Below, in pieces: positions 1 to 7,871 of a stretch of DNA of 64,000 bases. Origin of the DNA: Rhodococcus sp. 14-1411-2a (GTDB taxonomy: Bacteria > Actinomycetota > Actinomycetes > Mycobacteriales > Mycobacteriaceae); assembly GCF_002259485.1 (NCBI RefSeq), contig NZ_NPGA01000003.1:62001-126000 (forward strand), read 5' to 3'. The position numbers and the translations under genes were made by a program. Under the pieces are notes generated by a model. That model was not told the DNA's origin. It worked only from the letters and a program-made list of their open reading frames with translations, and did no database searches. Numbering within the stretch: the first letter of the stretch is position 1; each line of letters opens with the position of its first letter.

Positions 1-307
1 TCGACGGATCGACCCGCGCGAACTCCATTTCGAGCCAGCCGGTGAGCAGCTTGCGTGAGGCCTTGCGGTCCTCGAATGCGTAACCGAGACCGGCGATTTC
101 GAGTTCGGCGATCTTCGGCATCAGGTGCACCGGAGAGGTGGCCTTCTCCCAGAATTCGTTCGCCCTCGGCGCGACCTCGTCCTGCAGGAACCGACGGGTA
201 CGCAGGACCACCTCGATCTCGGCGTCGTCGAGCATGCTCTGATATCCGAAGAAATCGGATTCGAGATAGTCCGGCGACAGTGGTCCGAGGGGCTCGTGCT
301 CGCTCAT
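1..307 (-). CDS. Acyl-CoA dehydrogenase, N-terminal part (runs off the left edge)
   Basis: Only the first 102 residues are in the window. They begin MSEHEPLGPLSPDYLESD and continue through an amphipathic helical stretch (VLRTRRFLQDEVAPRANEFWEKA) typical of the helical N-terminal domain of acyl-CoA dehydrogenases, most like the glutaryl-CoA dehydrogenase branch. These flavoenzymes make the alpha-beta double bond in acyl-CoA substrates; the FAD-binding and catalytic parts are outside the window, so substrate class is not decidable. The gene lies 96 bp downstream of the sugar ABC transporter on the same strand and may be co-transcribed with it. Confidence 0.8.
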   Translation of the reverse strand, partial: MSEHEPLGPLSPDYLESDFFGYQSMLDDAEIEVVLRTRRFLQDEVAPRANEFWEKATSPVHLMPKIAELEIAGLGYAFEDRKASRKLLTGWLEMEFARVDPS

Positions 308-403
308 GTTGGCTCCTTCGTCTGGCACCTCCATCGGGCACCGCTATCGGTCTTCTACCCGCCACGCGCGATTCTCACGCATGGGCCCGCGGCCGCCGAC
401 CGG

Positions 404-1186
404 TCAGCGACGCAGTTCGTCGGAGAGGGTCTCCAGTTCGTCGCCGCCCGCCATTTCCTTGGTGAGATCGTCGAGGGAGATGTCGTCGTGCGCGCAGTCC
501 AGCGTCTGACGTCCGCGATCGAGGAGGACGAAGTGGTCTCCGACCATGTACGCGTGGTGAGGATTGTGGGTGATGAACACGACGCCGAAGCCCTTCTCCC
601 TGGCCGCGGAGATGTATCGGAGAACCATGCCGGATTGCTTGACGCCGAGAGCGGCGGTCGGCTCATCGAGAATGAGCACTCGCGCACCGAAGAAGATGGC
701 GCGAGCGATGGCCACGCACTGACGTTGACCGCCGGACAGTGAGCCGATGGGGGCATCGACGTCGGGCAGATCGATACCCATCTTGCGCAGTTCGTCGATG
801 GTTCTCGCGCGCATGGCGTGGGTGTCCAGGGTCTTGAAAATCTTGCCCCTGCGCAGCTCCTGGCCGAGAAAGAAGTTGCGCCACACCGGCATCAGGGAAA
901 CGACCGCGAGGTCCTGATAGACCGTCGATATGCCCTGTTCCACGGCCTGCTTCGGCGAGCCGAACGTTGTCGCCTTGCCGTCGACGAGCAGTTCCCCCTC
1001 CGACTGGCCATGCAGACCGGACATGATCTTGATCAGAGTGGACTTGCCTGCGCCGTTGTCACCGAGCACGCAGGTGACCTCACCGGCACCGACACGCAGG
1101 TCTATCCCGTGCAGCGCGATGATGTTGCCGTAGCTCTTACCGACGCCTTTGAGCTCGATCAGGGGCGTGTTCGCGGAAGACGTCAT
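404..1186 (-). CDS. Sugar ABC transporter ATP-binding protein (FrcA type)
   Basis: A 260-residue cytoplasmic ATPase of the CUT2 sugar importers. Walker A is GDNGAGKST, the signature is LSGGQRQ and Walker B is VLILDEPTAAL. It carries one nucleotide-binding domain, unlike the twin-domain RbsA/XylG proteins, which points to the FrcA (fructose/ribose-type) arrangement. The chosen ATG follows an AAGGTGACC ribosome site that lies inside the end of the permease gene; the permease stop is only two bases away, so translation is probably coupled. It would power uptake through the permease and lipoprotein encoded upstream. The substrate cannot be read from sequence. Confidence 0.93.
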   Translation of the reverse strand: MTSSANTPLIELKGVGKSYGNIIALHGIDLRVGAGEVTCVLGDNGAGKSTLIKIMSGLHGQSEGELLVDGKATTFGSPKQAVEQGISTVYQDLAVVSLMPVWRNFFLGQELRRGKIFKTLDTHAMRARTIDELRKMGIDLPDVDAPIGSLSGGQRQCVAIARAIFFGARVLILDEPTAALGVKQSGMVLRYISAAREKGFGVVFITHNPHHAYMVGDHFVLLDRGRQTLDCAHDDISLDDLTKEMAGGDELETLSDELRR

Positions 1187-1188
1187 GG

Positions 1189-2247
1189 TCACCTTTTCGC
1201 CGCGTAGTTGCGGAAGGAGCTGTTCGCGATCACTGCGAACAGCAGCATCGCGCCGAGGAAGAACTTGAACCAGTCCGGGTTCCAGCCTGCGTACACGATG
1301 CCCTGATTGGTCATGCCGAAGATGAACGCACCGATGAACGCACCGACAGCCGTACCGTATCCACCGGTGAGCAGGCAGCCGCCGATGACGGCGGCGATGA
1401 TGTAGAGGAATTCGTTGCCCACGCCTTGGCCGGACTGCACGGTGTCGAAGGCGAACAGCAGGTGCATGCCGACGAACCAGGCGCAGAAGCCGACGAACAT
1501 GAACAGGCCGATCTTGACCCTCGTGACCGGGACGCCGACGGCACGCGCCGATTCCTGGTTGCCGCCGACGGCGAAGATCCAGTTGCCGACCCGGGTCTTC
1601 ATCAGCACCCAGGTTGCGGCGAGCGTGAACACGATCCACCACACGACGGTGATGCGGACCGAGACCCCCAGCAGCGAGAACGAGGACGAGAAGAAGGCCT
1701 TGGCCGAGTCGAATCCCTCCATGTCCGAGATGGACGGAGTGGCGACCTGGCCGGTGACGAGTTTGGTGACGGCGAGATTGACGCCGGTGAGCATCAGAAA
1801 CGACGCCAACGTGATCAGAAACGACGGAATCTTGGTCGTCATCACCAGGTATCCGTTGAGGAAACCGACCGCCAGTGCCAGTACCAGCGCCAGCGCCGAG
1901 CCTGTCCACACGTTGAGGTGCAGGTTGTAGGCCAGCATCGAGGCCATGATCGACGAGAACGTCACCGCGACTCCGGTGGAGAGGTCGAATTCTCCGCCGA
2001 TCATCAGCAGCGAGACCCCGATCGCCATGATGCCGATGGTCGAGGATGCGTACAGCACGGTCGCGAGAGCCTCGGGTGATCGAAACGGTGGTGCCACGAT
2101 GCAGAAGAAGACGAAGATGGCGACCGCACCGAACAGGGCACCGATCTCCGGGCGAATCAGCAACCGCTGCAACGGTTTCTGTTTCTTGATCCGCTCATCG
2201 GTGATCACGGTGTGTTCGGACAGAGCCGGATCGGCCTGTGTGGACAT
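1189..2247 (-). CDS. Sugar ABC transporter permease (FrcC/RbsC type)
   Basis: A 352-residue integral membrane protein with about ten hydrophobic segments and the GGEFDLSTG stretch characteristic of BPD_transp_2 (CUT2) permeases, where it resembles the GGIDLSVG signature of RbsC. The soluble N-terminus of about 40 residues is basic (IKKQKPLQRLLIRPE). The start at MSTQADPALSEH is chosen because the upstream in-frame sequence overlaps the binding-protein region and is compositionally non-coding. It sits between the binding lipoprotein (29 bp upstream) and the ATPase (2 bp downstream) in one operon. Confidence 0.93.
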   Translation of the reverse strand: MSTQADPALSEHTVITDERIKKQKPLQRLLIRPEIGALFGAVAIFVFFCIVAPPFRSPEALATVLYASSTIGIMAIGVSLLMIGGEFDLSTGVAVTFSSIMASMLAYNLHLNVWTGSALALVLALAVGFLNGYLVMTTKIPSFLITLASFLMLTGVNLAVTKLVTGQVATPSISDMEGFDSAKAFFSSSFSLLGVSVRITVVWWIVFTLAATWVLMKTRVGNWIFAVGGNQESARAVGVPVTRVKIGLFMFVGFCAWFVGMHLLFAFDTVQSGQGVGNEFLYIIAAVIGGCLLTGGYGTAVGAFIGAFIFGMTNQGIVYAGWNPDWFKFFLGAMLLFAVIANSSFRNYAAKR

Positions 2248-2276
2248 GCTCTTCCTTCCGCGCCGAAGCGACGCAC

Positions 2277-3278
2277 TCAGCGTGTGCCGTTGCGGGCGTA
2301 CTCGGCGACCGCGTCGATGTTGGTCGAGTCGATGAACGCGGGCCCGGTCAGCACCGGGGTTCCGCCGCCGATCGTGTTGCCGTTGTTGAGGTAGAGCCAC
2401 AGCGAGTCGACGGCCAGGTAACCCTGCAGGTAGGGCTGCTGATCGATGGCCCACGCCACGTCGCCCGACTCGATCGCGTCGACGAGTGCGGCGTTGGTGT
2501 CGAACGTGACGATCGTGGCGTCGCTGCCCGCGTTGTTCTTCGACTGCACCGCAGTCAGCGCGATCGGAGCGGCGAGGGCAATGACGTGGTCGATGGTCGG
2601 ATCCTGCTGCAGCTTGGCAGTGATGGTCGACTCGACGGACGGCATGTCCTCGCTGTTGACGTTCAGGATCTCGGTGGTGCCTCCGAAGCCCTGCGTCACG
2701 CCGGCACAGCGAGCCTCGAGGGCGACCGCCCCCTGCTCCTGGATGATGCACAGAGTTTTGCGGGCGCCGTCATCGGTGAGCCGCGCACCCGCGGCCTCGC
2801 CGGCGATGGTCTCGTCCTGGCCGAAGTACTGCTGGACTCCCATGTCCTTCCAGGACTCGTAACCGGAATTGAACGCGACGACCGGTATGCCCGCGGCGGT
2901 CGCTACCTCGACGGCGGGGGCCATCGCGTCGGGTTTGGCCAACGTGACCGCGATACCGTCGACCTTCGAGTCGATCGCACTCTGGACGAGGTTGGCCTGG
3001 TTGGGCGCTTCGGGATCTGCGGAGTAGCGCAGTTCGATGTTGTCCTTGGCCGCGGCGGCCTCGGCACCCTTTCGAACCAGATCCCAGAAGGTGTCGCCGG
3101 GAACCTCGTGCGTGATCATCGCGATCGTCGCCGACGGAGTGTTTGCCACTCCCGCGTTGCTTCCGTCGTCGGACGATCGAGGAGCACCACCGGTGCTCGA
3201 ACAGGCAGCGACCGTCAGTGCCGCGACCGCACAGATCGCGCCGACCGCGATCGGTCCGCGCCTTTGCCGAACCCTCAT
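2277..3278 (-). CDS. Sugar ABC transporter substrate-binding lipoprotein
   Basis: A 333-residue periplasmic-binding-protein-like lipoprotein of the Peripla_BP_4 (ribose/xylose) family. The start MRVRQRRGPIAVG follows an AGAGGAAA ribosome site and leads into a lipoprotein signal with lipobox LTVAAC, so the mature protein is anchored by the Cys on the outer face of the membrane. Typical family elements are IAMITHEVPGDTFWD at the first domain and KVDGIAVTLAKPDAM in the sugar-cleft region. It is first in the transporter operon; an inverted repeat lies about 55 bp upstream but probably belongs to the divergent locus. Confidence 0.92.
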   Translation of the reverse strand: MRVRQRRGPIAVGAICAVAALTVAACSSTGGAPRSSDDGSNAGVANTPSATIAMITHEVPGDTFWDLVRKGAEAAAAKDNIELRYSADPEAPNQANLVQSAIDSKVDGIAVTLAKPDAMAPAVEVATAAGIPVVAFNSGYESWKDMGVQQYFGQDETIAGEAAGARLTDDGARKTLCIIQEQGAVALEARCAGVTQGFGGTTEILNVNSEDMPSVESTITAKLQQDPTIDHVIALAAPIALTAVQSKNNAGSDATIVTFDTNAALVDAIESGDVAWAIDQQPYLQGYLAVDSLWLYLNNGNTIGGGTPVLTGPAFIDSTNIDAVAEYARNGTR

Positions 3279-3332
3279 TGCATTTCCTCTCGAACAGCCG
3301 ACAAGTATTCGGAGCAGCACGGGACCTCGGAC

Positions 3333-3354
3333 GACATGAGAGAACTCTCATGTC
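3333..3354. promoter_or_regulatory. Perfect 10-bp inverted repeat, candidate operator
   Basis: The arms are GACATGAGAG and CTCTCATGTC separated by AA. It lies in the 118-bp divergent gap between the sugar transporter and the small acidic protein gene starting at 3397. A related but weaker element (ATGAG-N6-CTCAT) is present at 6395-6410, upstream of the second Asp-rich gene on the far side of the same two-component system. Operator function for the adjacent response regulator is inferred. Confidence 0.5.
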
Positions 3355-3396
3355 CGATTCACGTAGCCACAATCCGCCGTCGTCAGACTCGACCGT

Positions 3397-3717
3397 GTGC
3401 GAACCATCATCGTCTCGGCCCTGGGTCTGCTCACGCTCGGCGTGCTCGTCGTGGCATTGCTGACGACTCGATCGACGGGCGAGCAGACCCCGTTGCCCGC
3501 ACCCATAGTCGCACCCGCCGCACCCGTGCAATCCGCCCCGGGTACTCCGCAACCCGTTCCCGGTGCACCACAGCCGGGCGAGCCCGCGCCCAGCACCGCG
3601 CCGACCGCCGCGCCACAGCCGGTGGCACCGGACGGATTCGTGCCCCCGCCGCCGCTGCCGCCTGCCGACTGGGACGATGACTTCGACGACGACTGGGATG
3701 ACGATGACGACGACTGA
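3397..3717 (+). CDS. Small membrane-anchored Pro-rich protein with acidic Asp/Trp tail
   Basis: 106 residues starting with GTG. An N-terminal hydrophobic segment (about residues 4-22) can act as an anchor or signal; about 75 residues rich in Pro and Ala follow; the end is a tail of Asp broken by Trp and Phe (DWDDDFDDDWDDDDDD). No known domain is recognised. It lies 21 bp upstream of the sensor kinase in the same direction and may share its transcript. The DDDWDD element recurs in the other small protein at 5895-6305 on the far side of the same two-component genes, suggesting both act with that system, possibly in cation binding outside the membrane. Confidence 0.75.
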   Translation: MRTIIVSALGLLTLGVLVVALLTTRSTGEQTPLPAPIVAPAAPVQSAPGTPQPVPGAPQPGEPAPSTAPTAAPQPVAPDGFVPPPPLPPADWDDDFDDDWDDDDDD

Positions 3718-3738
3718 TCCTGCTGCAAGACCGACCAC

Positions 3739-5211
3739 GTGATGCGGACGCGACTGCTTGCCCTACGCCCGACCAGCGCCAGGAGCCGCATCTTCTCGTG
3801 GGTCCTGTTGCTGGTGTTGGCGTCTCTGGCGGCCGTCACCGTCACCACCTGGCTGCTCATGATCCGCGCCACCGACAACCGCATGCGCGAATCGCTGCGC
3901 ACCGAGATCGCCGAGTTCACCACCCTCACCGACGCAGGCGTCGATCCCGGAACCGGCGCACCGTTCGACGACATCAACGACGTGCTCCGCGTGGTGATCA
4001 CCTACAACCTCGCCCGCCCCAACGAGAAGTTCCTGGGCTACGTGGACGGCGTGTTCGCCGTGCAGAGCAGGCAGCAGGCACCGGTGCGACTGTCCGACGA
4101 CAACGGCTTCACCGCCGAAGTCGGGACCGTCACCGCGCCCGTCGAGGGTTCGTACTCGAGCGCCGCAGGTGAAGTGGTGTACCTCGCGGTGCCGGTCTCG
4201 CTGGCGGGCGACCCGGTGACCGGGGTCGTGGTCGCCGCGTACTTCGCAGATCAGGAACGCGCCTCCGCCGACGAGACCGCGACCTTGATGCTCGTCGTCG
4301 GCGGCGTCACCTCGGTGCTGGCGGCAGTGGGGGCGTGGTTGGTCGCGGGCCGCATCATGTCGCCGATCAGACACATCACCGCAACCGCCAGAACGATCAC
4401 CGAGACCGACCTGTCCGGCCGAATCACCGACGCCAGAACAACGGGTCGAGGCGACGACATCGGAGCCCTGATCGACACACTGAACTCGATGCTCGATCGG
4501 ATCGAGTCCGGCGCGGCCAGTCAACGCCGATTTCTCGACGACGCGGGCCACGAACTCCGCACTCCCATCACCATCGTCCGCGGCCATCTCGACGTGCTCG
4601 ACCACGACGACCCCGTCGACGTGCGCGATACCGTCGCGCTCGTCGACGACGAACTCGATCGGATGAACCGGCTCGTCGCGGACCTGTTGCTGCTCACCCG
4701 AGCCGACCAGACGAGCTTCGTCAACCCCGTCGTCACCGATGTCGACGCGCTCACCCGAAGCGTGTTCGACAAGGTGACCTCCCTCGCCGACCGGGAATGG
4801 GTGCTCGAGGCCAGCGCGACCGTCCACGCGCCGGTCGACGCACAACGGCTGACCCAGGCGCTGCTGGCGTTGGCGGACAACGCAACCCACCACACGATGC
4901 CCGGCAGTCGCGTCGGCATCGGATCCCAACTGTCCGACGGTGACATCCGGTTCTGGGTCACCGACTCGGGCCCGGGAATCGCGCGCGACGAGCAGGAACG
5001 AATCTTCGAGCGCTTCGCCCGCGGGCGCAACGGAACCAGACGCACCGAGGGCGCGGGGCTCGGGTTGTCCATCGTCACCGCCATCGCACAGGCCCACCGC
5101 GGACGGGTGAGTGTCGGCAGCGCACCGGGGCACGGTGCCACGTTCACCATCACGATCCCACTGACCGATTCCGTTCCCTCGCAGAAAGATCGACCATGGC
5201 CCGCATCCTGA
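3739..5211 (+). CDS. Sensor histidine kinase (OmpR-partner type)
   Basis: 490 residues. Order: first membrane segment at about 20-42, an extracytoplasmic sensor region to about residue 180, second membrane segment at about 182-204, HAMP linker (PIRHITATARTITETDLSGRI), HisKA with DDAGHELRTP (His271), and a HATPase domain with N-box DNATHH, DSGPGIA and GAGLGLSIV. It should autophosphorylate and pass phosphate to the regulator whose gene overlaps its 3' end by 16 bp. GTG at 3739 directly precedes an in-frame ATG at 3742; either may be used. The flanking Asp-rich exported proteins suggest an envelope or cation signal, which is inference. Confidence 0.93.
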   Translation: MMRTRLLALRPTSARSRIFSWVLLLVLASLAAVTVTTWLLMIRATDNRMRESLRTEIAEFTTLTDAGVDPGTGAPFDDINDVLRVVITYNLARPNEKFLGYVDGVFAVQSRQQAPVRLSDDNGFTAEVGTVTAPVEGSYSSAAGEVVYLAVPVSLAGDPVTGVVVAAYFADQERASADETATLMLVVGGVTSVLAAVGAWLVAGRIMSPIRHITATARTITETDLSGRITDARTTGRGDDIGALIDTLNSMLDRIESGAASQRRFLDDAGHELRTPITIVRGHLDVLDHDDPVDVRDTVALVDDELDRMNRLVADLLLLTRADQTSFVNPVVTDVDALTRSVFDKVTSLADREWVLEASATVHAPVDAQRLTQALLALADNATHHTMPGSRVGIGSQLSDGDIRFWVTDSGPGIARDEQERIFERFARGRNGTRRTEGAGLGLSIVTAIAQAHRGRVSVGSAPGHGATFTITIPLTDSVPSQKDRPWPAS

Positions 5212-5858
5212 TCGCCGAAGACGAACCCCGCATCGCCTCGTTCGTCCAGAAGGGGCTCCGAGCGAGCGGCTTCAGCACGACCACCGTCTCCGACGGTAGA
5301 TCCGCTTACGAACACGCCCGCAGCGGTGACTTCGATCTGGTGGTACTCGACATCGGTCTGCCGAACATGGACGGCTTCGAGGTACTGCAGCGACTGCGCG
5401 GAGAGCAATGCGAGATACCGGTGATCGTGTTGACTGCCCGCGCCAGCGTCCACGATGTGGTGTCCGGTCTCGAGACCGGCGCCGACGACTACATGGCCAA
5501 ACCGTTCCGGTTCGAGGAACTGCTGGCGCGCATCCGAGTTCGCCTGGGCACCAAGAGAACCGTCGACACCACTCAGCTCACCGTCGCCGACCTCACCCTG
5601 GACCTGCGTACTCGACGAGCTGTGGCGGGAGACCGCACTGTCGACCTGTCGGCCCGTGAGTTCGCCCTCGCCGAGACCTTCATGCGCCACCCGGGCCAGG
5701 TCCTCTCGCGAGAGCAACTCCTGTCGCAGGTGTGGGGCTACGACTTCGACCCGGGCTCCAACGTCGTCGACGTCTACGTCCGCTACCTCCGGGCGAAATT
5801 CGGTGCCACACGAATCGAGACCGTCCGCGGAATGGGGTACCGACTGTCCGAGACATGA
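5196..5858 (+). CDS. OmpR-family response regulator
   Basis: 220 residues. The receiver domain carries the acidic pair in IAEDEP, phospho-acceptor Asp52 in VVLDIGLPNMDG, a conserved Thr (VLTAR) and Lys (YMAKPF). The C-terminal winged helix contains LSAREFALAETFMRHPGQVLSR and ends VRGMGYRLSET, standard for OmpR/PhoB DNA-binding domains. It overlaps the kinase gene, so the pair is translationally coupled. Likely targets are the inverted repeats at 3333-3354 and 6395-6410 beside the two Asp-rich genes. Confidence 0.95.
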   Translation: MARILIAEDEPRIASFVQKGLRASGFSTTTVSDGRSAYEHARSGDFDLVVLDIGLPNMDGFEVLQRLRGEQCEIPVIVLTARASVHDVVSGLETGADDYMAKPFRFEELLARIRVRLGTKRTVDTTQLTVADLTLDLRTRRAVAGDRTVDLSAREFALAETFMRHPGQVLSREQLLSQVWGYDFDPGSNVVDVYVRYLRAKFGATRIETVRGMGYRLSET

Positions 5859-5860
5859 AT

Positions 5861-5882
5861 GGCGTCGGCCGGTGCCGACGCC
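5861..5882. terminator. GC-rich hairpin between convergent genes
   Basis: Arms GGCGTCGGC and GCCGACGCC (9 bp) enclose CGGT. It starts two bases after the regulator stop codon and faces the end of the convergent Asp-rich gene, so it can end transcription from both sides. There is no T-run. Confidence 0.6.
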
Positions 5883-5892
5883 ACTGCTCGAG

Positions 5893-6105
5893 TCTCAGTC
5901 GTCCCGGTCGTTGTCGTCGTCCTGATCGTCGTCGTTGTCGTCGTTGCGATCGTCCAGATCGTCCCGGTCATCGTCGCGGTCGTCCCAGTCGTTGCGATCG
6001 TCCAGGTCATCGTCGCGATCGTCCCAGTCGTCGTCGTAACGGTCGTCCAGGTCGTCGTTGCGATCGTCCCAGTCGTCCCAGTCGTCGTCGTAACGGTCGT
6101 CCGAG
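5893..6105. repeat. Degenerate tandem repeat encoding the Asp-rich tail
   Basis: Units built on (GATCGTCC)(CAGTCGTCGTCGTAACG)(GTCGTCC) recur imperfectly; the best copies lie at about 6018-6060 and 6063-6110. It is wholly within the coding sequence. Such tracts are prone to slippage, so tail length may vary between strains. Confidence 0.65.
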
Positions 6106-6305
6106 ATCCGGGTCGTTGCGGGCTGCTGGGGCGCTGCCGGCGGGTTCGAGGCCGAATCTGCCTCCGACAGAGGCTGTTCCACCGAGATCGACGACGGCCG
6201 CTGCTGGGCGGGGCCGTCGTCGGCGATCGCGAGTGCGCCGACGCTTCCGAGGGTGACGACAACGGCTGCTGCACCGACGATCATGAACTTTGCCGGCATT
6301 CTCAT
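5895..6305 (-). CDS. Exported Asp-rich repeat protein
   Basis: 136 residues. The start MRMPAKFMIVG is preceded by AAGGAG at good spacing. A signal peptide or anchor (about residues 3-27, IVGAAAVVVTLGSVGALA) leads to a 35-residue linker and then about 70 residues made almost only of Asp with Arg, Asn, Trp and Tyr in repeating blocks such as DDRYDDDWDD and DDLDDRNDW. The DNA of the tail is repetitive, with a unit of about 45 bp seen twice near 6015-6105. No named domain is recognised. It is convergent with the two-component genes and shares the DDDWDD element with the protein at 3397-3717. Divalent-cation binding outside the cell is plausible but unproven. Confidence 0.8.
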   Translation of the reverse strand: MRMPAKFMIVGAAAVVVTLGSVGALAIADDGPAQQRPSSISVEQPLSEADSASNPPAAPQQPATTRISDDRYDDDWDDWDDRNDDLDDRYDDDWDDRDDDLDDRNDWDDRDDDRDDLDDRNDDNDDDQDDDNDRDD

Positions 6306-6394
6306 GACTGCTCCTTCGATTCGAGTTCTGTGGGCCACCGTTTCGGTGATGACCTAACGATCGCTGTCGAACGTGAGAACCGAAGGAAGACAAC

Positions 6395-6410
6395 ATGAGC
6401 GAGTTCTCAT
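6395..6410. promoter_or_regulatory. Imperfect inverted repeat related to the one at 3333
   Basis: Reads ATGAGCGAGTTCTCAT: arms ATGAG/CTCAT plus an inner GAGTTCTC. A further TGAGAAC lies about 20 bp upstream (6374-6380), complementary to GTTCTCA. It is in the gap upstream of the Asp-rich gene and of dacB1. Similarity to the 3333 element suggests one shared regulator. Confidence 0.4.
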
Positions 6411-6560
6411 TCTGGTGGCGGGTGCGGGCCGCTGCGCGAGGGCCTGCATTCGGTCGTCGCCGCTGGCGATGTCGGGACGAGGATCGGAGTGGTCGTTCGG
6501 GCGACGCGCGCCGGTGGGTCGCCACGTCGACCGACCCCCGAGCGCCTATGGTGATTCGCG

Positions 6561-7871
6561 ATGAAAAGGATTCGAGTGTGGTTGGCCGCGTCGGCAGTGT
6601 CGATGATTCTCGTCGGCTTCGGCTGTGGACCGGCTCTGGCACAACCTGCCGCCGAGCCACCGGTGGTGACGACGACACCGCCGTTCACGACGCCCGACAC
6701 CGACAGCTGCCCCTTCGCCGCATCACCGCCCCCTGCGATCGACCTGTCCGAGGTACCGGCCCCTGGAAGCACTGCCCCGCAACCACTCCCGATTCCCGCC
6801 GAGGCCGTCGGCGGGGATCGGCTCGCCGAGTGTGGAGCGGTACTGCCGGACGGGGCTCCCCCGTTGCCCGCGGACATCTCGGCCACCGGGTTCGTGGTGG
6901 CCGACATGGACTCGGGCTCCGTTCTGGTCGCCAAGGATCCGCACGGGCGGCATCGGCCGGCGAGCACGATCAAGGTGCTGCTCGCACTCGTTGCCCTCGA
7001 CGAGCTGAACCTGGATACCCAGATCACCGCGACCGCGGAGGACGCCGATGCAGAGGGCAGTGCCGTCGGCATCGGCGAAAACGGTGTGTACACCAATCTC
7101 CAATTGATGCAGGGACTGGTGATGGCATCGGGAAACGATGCAGCGCATGCGTTGTCCAGGCAGCTGGGCGGGGACGCGGCCACCGTGGACAAGATGAATG
7201 CCAAGGCCGCAGAACTGGGTGCGCTCGATACGCGCACCGCCACGCCGTCGGGTCTCGACGGTCCCGGCATGGCGAGCTCTGCCTACGATCTGGCGTTGAT
7301 CTACCGCGCGGCCATGCGTGATCCGACTTTCGCGCAACTGATTTCGACCGAGACGGTTCAGTTCCCCGGCTACCCGAAGGATCCCACGATCCCGGACGAC
7401 CAGGACCGGCCCGGGTTCACCCTCTCCAACGACAATCAGTTGCTCTACAACTACGAGGGCGCACTCGGCGGCAAGACCGGGTACACCGACGATGCGCGCC
7501 AGACGTTCGTCGCAGGAGCAGAGCGGGGCGGTCGACGCCTCGTCGTGACGATCATGAAGGGAGACGTGCTGCCGATCCGGCCGTGGGAGCAAGCGGCCCG
7601 CCTGTTGGACTACGGGTTCGCTCTCGGTTCGAGCCGCGGCGTCGGCGAGCTCGTGGAGCCGCAATCGACGTCCGCGGTGACGAGCACCCGCGCGCCCGAG
7701 ACCACGCCGACACTTGCCCAGCCACCCGCATCGGCGTCGGGCTCGAGCTCCCGCCAGTCCGAGATGCAGGCCCAGGGCGACACCGTCGTTCGCATCGCGA
7801 TCGGTGTCCTCGGGTCGATCGTGGTGATCGGGCTGTTGTGGGGCGCTCGGCGTCTGTCGCGCAACCGCTGA
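6561..7871 (+). CDS. dacB1: D-alanyl-D-alanine carboxypeptidase (S11, DacB1 type)
   Basis: 436 residues. A signal peptide (cut after about residue 28, PALAQPA) exports it. The penicillin-binding triad is complete: STIK (Ser135, Lys138), SGN (190-192) and KTG (305-307, GGKTGYTD). A Thr/Ser/Ala-rich stretch and a C-terminal membrane anchor (about 408-428, followed by RRLSRNR) tether it outside the membrane. It trims the terminal D-Ala from peptidoglycan stem peptides. Its stop abuts the stop of the convergent yhjD gene (TGATCA). Symbol by analogy with the Rv3330 neighbourhood. Confidence 0.92.
   Translation: MKRIRVWLAASAVSMILVGFGCGPALAQPAAEPPVVTTTPPFTTPDTDSCPFAASPPPAIDLSEVPAPGSTAPQPLPIPAEAVGGDRLAECGAVLPDGAPPLPADISATGFVVADMDSGSVLVAKDPHGRHRPASTIKVLLALVALDELNLDTQITATAEDADAEGSAVGIGENGVYTNLQLMQGLVMASGNDAAHALSRQLGGDAATVDKMNAKAAELGALDTRTATPSGLDGPGMASSAYDLALIYRAAMRDPTFAQLISTETVQFPGYPKDPTIPDDQDRPGFTLSNDNQLLYNYEGALGGKTGYTDDARQTFVAGAERGGRRLVVTIMKGDVLPIRPWEQAARLLDYGFALGSSRGVGELVEPQSTSAVTSTRAPETTPTLAQPPASASGSSSRQSEMQAQGDTVVRIAIGVLGSIVVIGLLWGARRLSRNR

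Noticed and set aside
2238..3680. A 480-codon + strand frame
   Set aside because: Antisense to the sugar-binding lipoprotein and then out of frame with the small acidic protein; no domain.
5893..6105. Repeat array considered as CRISPR
   Set aside because: Units are imperfect, without regular spacers, and lie inside a coding frame; no cas genes are near.
5859..6398. A Val-rich + strand frame over the Asp-rich gene
   Set aside because: Its VVVVV runs are the complement of Asp codons; the minus frame has a ribosome site, signal peptide and a matching relative at 3397.
6373..6564. Possible short gene upstream of dacB1
   Set aside because: No ribosome site, overlaps the inverted repeat and promoter region, and reads as Arg/Ser-rich noise.
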